From the NCBI GenBank assembly GCA_002482965.1, contig DLGZ01000054.1:172371-189455 (forward strand): a stretch of 17,085 nt of DNA, in the 5' to 3' direction. Below are positions 5,796 through 12,424 of this stretch, piece after piece; position 1 is the first letter of the stretch, and each line of letters starts with the position of its first letter. The position numbers and the translations under genes were made by a program. The notes below the pieces were generated by a model. It searched no databases, was not told where the DNA came from, and was given only the letters and a program-made list of their open reading frames with translations. Source of the stretch: Verrucomicrobiaceae bacterium UBA7681 (lineage in GTDB: Bacteria; Verrucomicrobiota; Verrucomicrobiia; Verrucomicrobiales; Verrucomicrobiaceae).

Positions 5796-8570
5796 ATGAA
5801 GTTTCGCCCGCTCCTCGCGTTCCTGACCCTTGCCACCGCCACACATGCCGCAGAAAAGGCCGTAGCACCTCCTGCCACGCCTTCACCGTGGGGTGATTTT
5901 GTGGAGAAGGATTTTCCGTTCTTCAGCAGCGTACTGGATGCGCGTGAGGTGGGTGAGGGTTTCCCGAAGGACAATCTGACGCCGCGTGGGATTGTTTTGA
6001 ATCTGGGGCACAATTTGTGGGCGTGCTTTGACACGGATCTGCTGCGGATCGCAGGAATCTGGAGAAGTGAGGAGGGCAAACCGCCCGTCAGTCCTGAGGC
6101 GCTCGCCCCAGGCTCTTATCATGTAGCAGGGCAGAAGACGAAGGATGGGCAGGAGTACCTTCCGAAGCCGCTCGGCAAGGCATGGCTTCCCAATAATACC
6201 TCAGTCCCCTTGTGGGTCGCCAATGGCATCTACGCCGGCTGGCAGGTCGGCGACAAACCCAGTTTCACCGATCCACGTGAACCGACACCGAGCAAAGAAG
6301 AAGTCGGTCGTGGACCTCTCCCATCCGATGCAGGCAGATTTGTGGCCGTCGATCTCACCCAGTCTGGTCCCATCTTGGAATACGAAATCGCCGGGGTAAA
6401 AATGAAGGAATGGTTCGAGCACTGCAAACAAAATACCATCCCCTGCATTGAGCGTGTCATATTGATCGATCCACACACTACCCAGCTTCATCTCGTCGCG
6501 CAGAGTTTTGCAGGAATGATCGACACTGCTCCAATGGCCTACCTTGCCGGCGGTGGCCCGGAACGTGATACCCCGGGGAGAGACTGGTCATCTGAAGTCA
6601 CGGACGGTCACTTCGTCGTGCATCTGCCGCCAAACAAATCTGTCGTTCGCCTTCACGTGCGGCACCATCTGGTCACGGACTTTGGTCTAGAGCTCAATGG
6701 ACTAGTCAGTTTTGGAAAATTTGAAACGCCAGATTTCAAGCCTTCCAAGGACCTATTTCCCCAACCCCTCACCACCAAGGCAGCGCTTTCCACCAAGCTG
6801 GACGCTTATGTTAATGATGAGATTCCCCTGCCCCTTGAGAATCCGTGGAAGCGGAATGTGAGGCTGGCGGATGTGGCGTTTTTGAATGACCAGGGGGATG
6901 CGGCGGGGGTTACGTTTGATGGGGATGTGTGGCTGATCTCGGGTTTGAAGGGGGATTTGGAGAAGGTGACGTGGAAGAGGTTTGCGAGCGGGCTGCATGA
7001 GCCGATGAGCCTTGTGGTCAGAAATGCGGAAGTTGGAAAACGGAATGCGGAATCGACTTCGAAGCCCGAAATCCTGGTGTTTGATCGCAATGGGATCTGG
7101 AAGCTGGTGGACACGAATGGGGACAAGGAGTGCGACCGGTATGAGATGTTCTGTAATCTCTTTGCGCAGACGGCGGAGACGCGGGAATTTCCGAATTCGA
7201 TGAAGCTGGGGCCGAAGGGGGAGCTGTATATATCAAAGGGCGGGCAGGAAGGGACGACTTATGGCAAGGACAATGGCACGGTGATTAAGATCGCGGCGGA
7301 TGGGAAGTCGATGGAGGTGATTGGGTATGGTTTGCGGCAGCCGTTCATTGGGGTGAACCCGAAGACGGGGCTGGTGACGGCGAGCGATCAGCAGGGCAAC
7401 TATGTGCCGTCCACGCCGCTACATATCATTTCGGATCATCACTTCTACGGGCATCTGCCGACGATTGCGCCGAAGGAGAAGTATCCGGAGACGATCACGG
7501 AGCCGCTGACGTGGCTGCCGCATCCGGTGAATCCGAGCGGGGTGACGCAGACGTGGCTGCTGGATGCGAAGATGGGGCCGGTGAATGATGAGCTGATTCA
7601 CATCGGTTACAACCGGCCGGAGCTTTTCCGCGTGCTGATGAATTCGCATTTTGAGAAGCCGCAGGCGGCGGTGGTGAGCTTTAATCGGAACTTTGATTTC
7701 CCGACGCTGAATGCGGTGGTGAATCCGGCGGACGGGCAGCTCTATGTGGTGGGCTTTCAGGTGTGGGGCACGGTGGTGAAGAAGATCAGCGGGCTGGCCC
7801 GCGTGCGCTACACGGACAAGCCACGCGTGCTGCTGAAGGAAGTGACGCCGACGGACAAGGGACTGCTGCTGCGCTTCAATGCGAAGCTGGATCCGAAGCT
7901 GGCGACTGATCCTGACAGCTTCAACGGAGAGCGCTGGAACTACAAACGGACCTTTGAATACGGATCGCCGCATTTGAAGCTGGACGGCAGCAGCGGCCAG
8001 GAATGGATGACGGCGAGCAGCGCCTACCTGAGCAAGGATGGCATGAGCGTGCTGGTGGGCTTTCCTGACATGAAGGCCGGGGTGCACCAGATGCGCATCG
8101 GCTGGGGGCTGAAGAGCGTGGACGGTGACAAGGCCGAGAACACGGCGTACTTTTCACCGTGGGAGCTCCTGACTTTTGATGCGAAGAAGGAAGGGTTTGA
8201 TGAGAATCTGAAGGTGGATCTCACGCCGCGCAAAGCGGCGGCGGTGGCCGTGGTGAAAGCGACTGCGGTGGAAGGCGAGCGACTGTATCAGATGTATGGC
8301 TGCATGGCGTGCCACAGCACGGACGGGACGCTGGTCGGCAAGGTGGGGCCGAGCTGGAAGGGCTTGTATGGCAGCGAGCGTGAGATTGCCAAGGGGGAGA
8401 AGGGCAAGTTCAAGGCGGATGAGGCCTATCTGCGGGAGTCCATCCTCAGCCCGAGTGCGAAGGTGGTGAAGGGGTTTGAGAAGTTTGATACGGGCATGCC
8501 GATTTATTCGGGAATTCTGAATGAGGGGCAGATTGAGAGTCTGATTTTGTATATCAAGAGTTTGAAGTAG
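5796..8570 (+). CDS. Large secreted protein: DUF6797-like N-terminus, beta-propeller, C-terminal cytochrome c domain
   Basis: A 924-residue exported protein, probably periplasmic and redox-active; substrate unknown. ATG at 5796 gives a clean signal peptide (MKFRPLLAFLTLATATHA, then AEK). Residues about 25-330 resemble the long N-terminal domain I know as DUF6797 in Verrucomicrobiota. Residues about 365-680 look like a propeller of the sorbosone-dehydrogenase kind (EILVFDRNGIWKLVDTNGD, then GELYISKGG and GYGLRQPFIGVNPKTG). An Ig-like stretch follows (about 690-800). The C-terminus is a single-haem cytochrome c: CMACH (C836, C839, H840), with M901 in TGMPIY as the likely sixth ligand. Such fusions may pass electrons from an oxidised substrate to haem (inference). 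Two oddities: a block at about 6160-6835 uses C-ending codons unlike the rest, and residues 409-420 hold a short RNAE repeat. No catalytic residues can be named with certainty. Confidence 0.85.
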   Translation: MKFRPLLAFLTLATATHAAEKAVAPPATPSPWGDFVEKDFPFFSSVLDAREVGEGFPKDNLTPRGIVLNLGHNLWACFDTDLLRIAGIWRSEEGKPPVSPEALAPGSYHVAGQKTKDGQEYLPKPLGKAWLPNNTSVPLWVANGIYAGWQVGDKPSFTDPREPTPSKEEVGRGPLPSDAGRFVAVDLTQSGPILEYEIAGVKMKEWFEHCKQNTIPCIERVILIDPHTTQLHLVAQSFAGMIDTAPMAYLAGGGPERDTPGRDWSSEVTDGHFVVHLPPNKSVVRLHVRHHLVTDFGLELNGLVSFGKFETPDFKPSKDLFPQPLTTKAALSTKLDAYVNDEIPLPLENPWKRNVRLADVAFLNDQGDAAGVTFDGDVWLISGLKGDLEKVTWKRFASGLHEPMSLVVRNAEVGKRNAESTSKPEILVFDRNGIWKLVDTNGDKECDRYEMFCNLFAQTAETREFPNSMKLGPKGELYISKGGQEGTTYGKDNGTVIKIAADGKSMEVIGYGLRQPFIGVNPKTGLVTASDQQGNYVPSTPLHIISDHHFYGHLPTIAPKEKYPETITEPLTWLPHPVNPSGVTQTWLLDAKMGPVNDELIHIGYNRPELFRVLMNSHFEKPQAAVVSFNRNFDFPTLNAVVNPADGQLYVVGFQVWGTVVKKISGLARVRYTDKPRVLLKEVTPTDKGLLLRFNAKLDPKLATDPDSFNGERWNYKRTFEYGSPHLKLDGSSGQEWMTASSAYLSKDGMSVLVGFPDMKAGVHQMRIGWGLKSVDGDKAENTAYFSPWELLTFDAKKEGFDENLKVDLTPRKAAAVAVVKATAVEGERLYQMYGCMACHSTDGTLVGKVGPSWKGLYGSEREIAKGEKGKFKADEAYLRESILSPSAKVVKGFEKFDTGMPIYSGILNEGQIESLILYIKSLK

Positions 8571-8650
8571 GGGCTGGCGGGAGCGGAATCGACACGCGTG
8601 CTGGCATCGCTACGCGATGCATGTGCATGGGCGGGTGGTATACGCGTTTA

Positions 8651-8706
8651 CGAGGGGTGTCGCTTCGCTCAACCCCTCGCTACAGGCTGGGATGGCTCCG
8701 CCATCC
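8651..8706. repeat. Bimodular extragenic palindrome, copy A
   Basis: Module 1: CGAGGGGT (8651-8658) pairs with ACCCCTCG (8672-8679) around a 13-nt loop containing GTCGCTTCGCTC. After 10 nt comes module 2: GGATGGC (8690-8696), loop TCC, GCCATCC (8700-8706). The 56-nt stretch 8652-8707 aligns without gaps to 13640-13695 with about 8 differences. It looks like a REP-type repeat; I cannot tell whether it is mobile. Confidence 0.8.
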
Positions 8707-8867
8707 GATGAAGGCACTGATGTCCCTTGTGTGCTTGAGACAGACTGCATGGAAGAATATACGCCATGCGCGGACGACCTGCTGCGGGCTCGGAGGCCCG
8801 CGCTCCCAGGCTTTGTCGGGGATGACTCCGCAATCCGATGGCGTCACTGATGCCGCGAAAATATTGC

Positions 8868-8888
8868 CCTTGTTCCGCAGGAACAAGG
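8868..8888 (-). terminator. Probable intrinsic terminator of ruvA
   Basis: A perfect 9-bp stem (CCTTGTTCC / GGAACAAGG, 3-nt loop) starts 5 nt beyond the ruvA stop codon on the minus strand. In the direction of ruvA transcription it is followed by GCAATATTTTC, a weak T-rich tail. The stem is strong; the imperfect T-run leaves some doubt, and it may be one more member of the local hairpin family. Confidence 0.55.
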
Positions 8889-8893
8889 CTACT

Positions 8894-9499
8894 TTAGTTC
8901 ATGCTGCGGAGGGCTTCGCGGATGAGTTTGTCGGCGGTATCCATGTTGGGCTGTTTGGCGAGTTCGTTGACGGCTTTGATGGCTTCGGTCTGCTTGTAGC
9001 CGAGGGCGATGAGGCCGAGGACGGCATCGGTTTGAGCTTCCTGTTTGGGGTCGTGGGCGCCTTTGGCGGTGCGGGAGGCCTGCCAGGCATCGACGACGCC
9101 GACTTTGTCTTTGAGTTCTAGGACGATGCGTTCGGCGGTTTTGCCGCCGACGCCTTTGATGCGGGAGAGGGATTTTACATCGCCACTGATGACGGCGTCT
9201 TTGAAGGCGGCGACGGGCATGCCGCTGAGAACGCTGAGAGCCATCTTGGGGCCGATGCCAGAGACGCGGTCCATGAGGAGGCGGAAGAGATCGCGCTCGT
9301 CGCAGGTGATGAAACCGAAGAGGGTGTGGTCGCGGTCGGTGACGTGGTAGTGGGTGAGGAGCTGCACCTTTTCACCGGGCTGCGGGAGCTTGTCGAAGGT
9401 GGTGAGGGGGATGAGGACGAGATAGCCCACGCCATTGACGTCGATGGTGGCACGGTGAGGAAGAGCTTCGGCGAGGAGGCCGCGAAGGAAGGCGATCAT
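8894..9499 (-). CDS. ruvA: Holliday junction branch migration protein RuvA
   Basis: Subunit of the RuvAB complex that binds four-way DNA junctions and, with the RuvB motor, drives branch migration in recombinational repair. The 201-residue length is standard. Domain I (1-about 62) begins MIAFLRG and contains the usual VNGVGYLV (21-28) and LFGF (60-63). Domain II holds two helix-hairpin-helix motifs, VSGIGPKMAL (79-88) and IKGVGGKTAE (114-123), which contact DNA. A charged linker (about 136-154) leads to domain III (155-200, with ALGYKQTEAIKAV), which binds RuvB. Start at ATG 9499. ruvB and ruvC are not in the window; the upstream neighbour on the same strand is htpG, 317 nt away, so ruvA is probably expressed on its own here. 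A terminator-like hairpin follows the stop. Confidence 0.97.
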   Translation of the reverse strand: MIAFLRGLLAEALPHRATIDVNGVGYLVLIPLTTFDKLPQPGEKVQLLTHYHVTDRDHTLFGFITCDERDLFRLLMDRVSGIGPKMALSVLSGMPVAAFKDAVISGDVKSLSRIKGVGGKTAERIVLELKDKVGVVDAWQASRTAKGAHDPKQEAQTDAVLGLIALGYKQTEAIKAVNELAKQPNMDTADKLIREALRSMN

Positions 9500-9669
9500 G
9501 CGGGCATGAAGGCGGATGGGAGGGAAGGTGCAAGCGGAGGTTTGCTGCGCGGGTGATTATGGCTCTTCGCTGGGACTTTCGTGATCGAGTCACATCATCA
9601 ACCTTCGGTGCAGCAAAGGACGGAACCGCGTTGCGGTTCGCTCTTGAACAAGAAAATTAGAGATAATAA

Positions 9670-9733
9670 CCCAGGGAAGCACTCGCTAAAGCTCGGCATC
9701 CCTGGGCTGAAATACGGAAGGCCGTTGGCCTTC
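9670..9733. repeat. Bimodular extragenic palindrome, copy C (same shape, different sequence)
   Basis: Module 1: CCCAGGGA (9670-9677) pairs with TCCCTGGG (9699-9706) around a 21-nt loop. After 10 nt comes module 2: GAAGGCC (9717-9723), loop GTT, GGCCTTC (9727-9733). The plan of long-loop stem, 10-nt spacer and 7-bp stem with 3-nt loop equals that of the copies at 8651 and 13640, although the stems differ in sequence. Confidence 0.75.
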
Positions 9734-9762
9734 AAGGCGCAGATAACATGACTTGAGGACCA

Positions 9763-9790
9763 CTTGGCTGCGTCTTGCAACGCAGCCAAG
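9763..9790. other. 11-bp perfect hairpin downstream of htpG
   Basis: CTTGGCTGCGT (9763-9773) pairs fully with ACGCAGCCAAG (9780-9790) around a 6-nt loop. It begins 26 nt past the htpG stop codon in the direction of htpG transcription, where a terminator would be expected. No T-run follows on the minus strand, so it may instead stabilise the 3' end of the mRNA. Confidence 0.6.
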
Positions 9791-9816
9791 CGTGTCAATC
9801 TAGTGAGCGAGCCTCA

Positions 9817-11655
9817 TTAAGCGGAGAGCTTTTCCATCAGCTTCTGGGTGCGCTCGATGATGCGCTGGGGCTCGTCGAGGAGGCCGGCGGAGAGGAGGGC
9901 GTTGTCCAAAATCTGCTCGGTGATGAGGCCGGCGGTTTCGGGATCTTTGAGGTGGAGGGCGGAGAGGTTGCGGACGAGCTGATGGCGCGGATTGATTTCG
10001 AAGATGACCTTCGAGCCGGGCATGTCGCCGTCTTTGCCCATGGCCTTCATCATCTGACGAATCTGCGGGCTCATCTCGCCTTCAGGGGTGAGCACGAGGG
10101 CGGGGCTTCCGACAAGGCGCTTGCCGGTGCGGACGGTTTCGACCTGGGTGGCGAGACGTTCCTTCATCCAGTCGCAGAGGGAGGTGGCGTCTGCTTCAGG
10201 GAGGGCTTCGCCTTCGCTGGTGTCGTCGCCGAGATCGATGTCGGGGGCGTTGACGGACTTGAGGTCTTTTTCCTCGAACTTGCTGAGGCTGGAGATGACG
10301 TATTCGTCGATGTGCTCAAACATGTAGAGCACTTCAAAGCCCTTGGCCTTGAAGGCGGCGACGTAGGGGCCGCTTTCGATGGTGCTGCGGGAGGTGGACA
10401 CCTGGTAGTAGATCTCCTTTTGTTCTTCCTTCATGCGCTTCACGTATTCGGTGAGGCTGACGGTCTCGCCGGGCTCAGTCATGCTGGATTCAAAGCGCAG
10501 GAGCTTGGCGATGGCGTCGCGATTGGTGTGGTCGGTGGCGATGCCTTCTTTGAAGAAGCGGCTGAAGCTGGCGTAGAAGTCGTTGTACTTCTTCGGATCT
10601 TCGATGGCTTCTTTGTCGAGGTGCTTGAGGAGGCGCTTGGCGACGACGTCGCCGAGCTTGCGGACGAGGGCGCTGTCCTGCATGGACTCGCGGGAGATGT
10701 TCAGCGGGAGGTCTTCGCTGTCGATGACGCCACGGACGAAGCGCATCCATTCAGGGAGAAGCTTCTTCGGTTTTGGGTCGATCAGGACCTTTTTGCAGTA
10801 GAGGCCGACGTTGGGCTCCATCTGGCCCATGCCGTAGGATTCCATGTTCTGCGTGGGCGTGAAGAGCAGCGCATTGATGGCGATGGGAGACTCGGCCTGG
10901 AAGTGCAGGCGGTAGCTGGGATCATCAAAGGCGTGTGCGGCGAAGCGATAGAACTCGGTGTACTGCTCGTCAGTGATGCTGTCCTTGGATTTGAGCCAGA
11001 TGGCCTCGACGGTGTTCACGCGCTCGGTGTCGAGGATGACCGGGAAGCTGACGAAGTTAGAATACTTTTCCAGAACCTGCTTCACGCGATGCTTGGTGGC
11101 GAACTCGGCGGCGTCTTCCTTCAGATGGAGGATGATTTTGCAGCCACGGGCCTCTTCGGTGGAGTCATCGATGGTGTAGCTGGTGCTGCCGTCGCTGGTC
11201 CAGACCATGTGCTCGCCGTCGTTGCGCCAGGAATGCGTGTGGACTTCGACTTTGTCAGCGACCATGAAGGCGGAATAGAACCCCACGCCGAACTGACCGA
11301 TGAGGGAGGCGTCGTTTTGCTTGCCTGCGTTCTTCAGCGCGGCGGCAAAGGCTTTGGAGCCGGAGTGGGCAATGGTGCCGAGATTTTCGACGAGTTCAGC
11401 ACGGGTCATGCCGATGCCGTGATCGGCGATGGTCAGAGTGCGGGCGGCTTCATCGGTGGTGATGGTGACTTCCAGCGCGGCGGAGGCGTCGAAGACGTCG
11501 TTTTCCGTGAGCTGGGTGAGGCGCATCTTTTCCATCGCATCGGCAGCATTGGACACGAGCTCGCGGATGAAGATCTCGCGGTCGGTGTAGAGGCTGTGGA
11601 TGACGATATCGAGGACTTGTTTGACTTCGGCCTGGAATTCGTGGGTCTGGCTCAT
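9817..11655 (-). CDS. htpG: Molecular chaperone HtpG (Hsp90 family)
   Basis: ATP-dependent cytoplasmic chaperone, dimeric, acting late in protein folding and under stress. The 612-residue protein is close to the usual bacterial length. The N-terminal GHKL ATPase domain is intact: ELVSNAADAM at 32-41 with the catalytic Glu (E32) and the metal-binding Asn (N36), DHGIGM at 78-83, GTIAHSGSK at 93-101 (lid) and GQFGVGFYS at 120-128. The middle domain contains the conserved Arg in LPLNISRESMQ, which contacts the ATP gamma-phosphate. The C-terminal dimerisation domain is complete and the eukaryotic MEEVD tail is absent, as expected. The start is the ATG at 11655-11653 giving MSQTHEFQAE, which matches the family's N-terminus; the reading frame continues open to 12645, but that part overlaps two plus-strand genes and is not homologous. 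No heat-shock promoter or CIRCE element was recognised upstream. Confidence 0.97.
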   Translation of the reverse strand: MSQTHEFQAEVKQVLDIVIHSLYTDREIFIRELVSNAADAMEKMRLTQLTENDVFDASAALEVTITTDEAARTLTIADHGIGMTRAELVENLGTIAHSGSKAFAAALKNAGKQNDASLIGQFGVGFYSAFMVADKVEVHTHSWRNDGEHMVWTSDGSTSYTIDDSTEEARGCKIILHLKEDAAEFATKHRVKQVLEKYSNFVSFPVILDTERVNTVEAIWLKSKDSITDEQYTEFYRFAAHAFDDPSYRLHFQAESPIAINALLFTPTQNMESYGMGQMEPNVGLYCKKVLIDPKPKKLLPEWMRFVRGVIDSEDLPLNISRESMQDSALVRKLGDVVAKRLLKHLDKEAIEDPKKYNDFYASFSRFFKEGIATDHTNRDAIAKLLRFESSMTEPGETVSLTEYVKRMKEEQKEIYYQVSTSRSTIESGPYVAAFKAKGFEVLYMFEHIDEYVISSLSKFEEKDLKSVNAPDIDLGDDTSEGEALPEADATSLCDWMKERLATQVETVRTGKRLVGSPALVLTPEGEMSPQIRQMMKAMGKDGDMPGSKVIFEINPRHQLVRNLSALHLKDPETAGLITEQILDNALLSAGLLDEPQRIIERTQKLMEKLSA

Positions 11656-11946
11656 GGGGGTTGTAGGGGTAAAAAGGTTTGGGGGCGGAGAGAGTAGCGG
11701 GTGGGGGTCGGAGGTCAAGCGTGTGGGTAGAGGGAGGCGGCGCGGGCATGGAGGGGACCTCGAAGCATTGAACTGAGAGCTTGGGGCCACTTGAAGGCTT
11801 CGAGCTTGAGACGACGCGCAGTGATCGAGGACGAGTAGGAGTAGGAGGACGAGTAGGATTTTGCTTCGGCGGAGGGCCTTGAGCGCTTGTTCCTTTGGTG
11901 GAGTGGCCTTGACTTTGGCATCCCCTCCCCCACACTCGTAGTCACC
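11656..11946. promoter_or_regulatory. Divergent intergenic region between htpG and the YidB-like gene
   Basis: A 291-nt gap that must contain promoters for htpG (minus) and the YidB-like gene (plus). It is purine-rich on the plus strand. No -35/-10 pair or CIRCE inverted repeat was identified. It contains an 18-nt-period repeat at 11828-11858, listed separately. Confidence 0.35.
11828..11858. repeat. Short direct repeat, 18-nt period
   Basis: AGGACGAGTAGGA occurs at 11828-11840 and again at 11846-11858, joined by GTAGG, so the phase is 18 nt and the inner pattern is built of GAGTAG/GAGGAC hexamers. It lies in the gap between two divergent genes and has no coding context. Confidence 0.7.
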
Positions 11947-12384
11947 ATGGGACTTTTCGATACACTCGCCAAAAACGCGCTGGGCAACATGCTCGGCGGC
12001 TCTGCCAAAATGGACCCCGCAGCGATGCTTTCCGGTTTGCTCAATGAAGCAGGTGGTTTGAATGGAATGATGGCTCAGTTTGAGAAGGCCGGCATGGGTG
12101 AGATTTTTTCCTCCTGGGTTGGAACGGGAACGAACCTGCCGATCAATGCCGATCAGGTGCAGGCCGCTGTCGGGACGGACAATCTTCAGGCACTCGGAGG
12201 CAAAGTGGGCATGCATGTGCATACGGTGCTGCCGCTGCTGACGCAGTTCCTGCCGCAGATCATCGACAAACTGACGCCGCAGGGGCACATCCATGAGAAC
12301 AATCCCAGTGGCAGCCAGATTCAAAGCGTGCTGACCAGTGTGATCAGCAGCGGACTCGGCGGCTTGTTCGGCGGAGGTCGGTGA
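11947..12384 (+). CDS. YidB/DUF937-family protein
   Basis: A 145-residue cytoplasmic protein of unknown function. It matches the YidB (DUF937) pattern: MGLFDTLAKNALG at the start, LLNEAGGLNGMMAQFEKAGMG in the middle, the hallmark SWVGTGTNLPI (56-66) followed by an IN-x-x-QVQAAVG helix, then QFLPQIIDKLTPQG (100-113) and a Gly-rich end (GLGGLFGGGR). The ATG at 11947 was chosen because the family starts at this point; an earlier TTG at 11887 adds unrelated residues. No signal peptide or membrane helix. The FtsX-type permease gene begins 40 nt after its stop on the same strand, so the two may be one operon. Family assignment is good; role unknown. Confidence 0.85.
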   Translation: MGLFDTLAKNALGNMLGGSAKMDPAAMLSGLLNEAGGLNGMMAQFEKAGMGEIFSSWVGTGTNLPINADQVQAAVGTDNLQALGGKVGMHVHTVLPLLTQFLPQIIDKLTPQGHIHENNPSGSQIQSVLTSVISSGLGGLFGGGR

Positions 12385-12424
12385 AGGCTGCGCCTCGGCG
12401 CGATTCCCACACGTAATCCCGGTC

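Larger units (their letters stand above)
8571..8893. repeat. Hairpin-rich intergenic region downstream of the cytochrome gene
   Basis: These 323 nt hold no credible gene; small open frames across them are read-through of repeats. Hairpins in order: GCATCGC-TAC-GCGATGC at 8604-8620; the bimodular palindrome 8651-8706; GCATGG at 8747-8752 with CCATGC at 8764-8769; GCGGGC-TCGGAG-GCCCGC at 8784-8801; and CCTTGTTCC-GCA-GGAACAAGG at 8868-8888. A degenerate copy of the 8683-8730 stretch recurs at about 8808-8855. Confidence 0.75.
9500..9816. repeat. Hairpin-rich intergenic region between htpG and ruvA
   Basis: No credible gene in 317 nt. The ruvA promoter should lie here, but none was recognised. 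Structures: GAACCGC-GTT-GCGGTTC at 9623-9639; a bimodular palindrome at 9670-9733; and an 11-bp perfect stem at 9763-9790. An open frame on the minus strand (9798-9598) is simply the palindromes translated. Confidence 0.7.

Noticed and set aside
5656..5886. 77-residue extension of the ClC gene
   Set aside because: Not homologous to ClC N-termini and would overlap the start of the divergent cytochrome gene.
8617..9121. Plus-strand frames across the hairpin region into ruvA
   Set aside because: They run through repeats and then antisense to ruvA; coding evidence is absent.
9598..9798. 66-residue open frame on the minus strand between htpG and ruvA
   Set aside because: It is the translation of the palindromes themselves and has no coding signature.
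8571..9816. CRISPR array or integron attC sites among the hairpins
   Set aside because: There is no regular repeat-spacer period and no cas or integrase gene; stems differ from each other and lack attC-type R boxes.
9775..11697. 640-codon open frame on the plus strand opposite htpG
   Set aside because: It lies almost wholly antisense to htpG, whose family motifs are intact. High GC keeps the opposite frame open; the translation is low in complexity (Gly/Glu/Val/Ala) and shows no domain.
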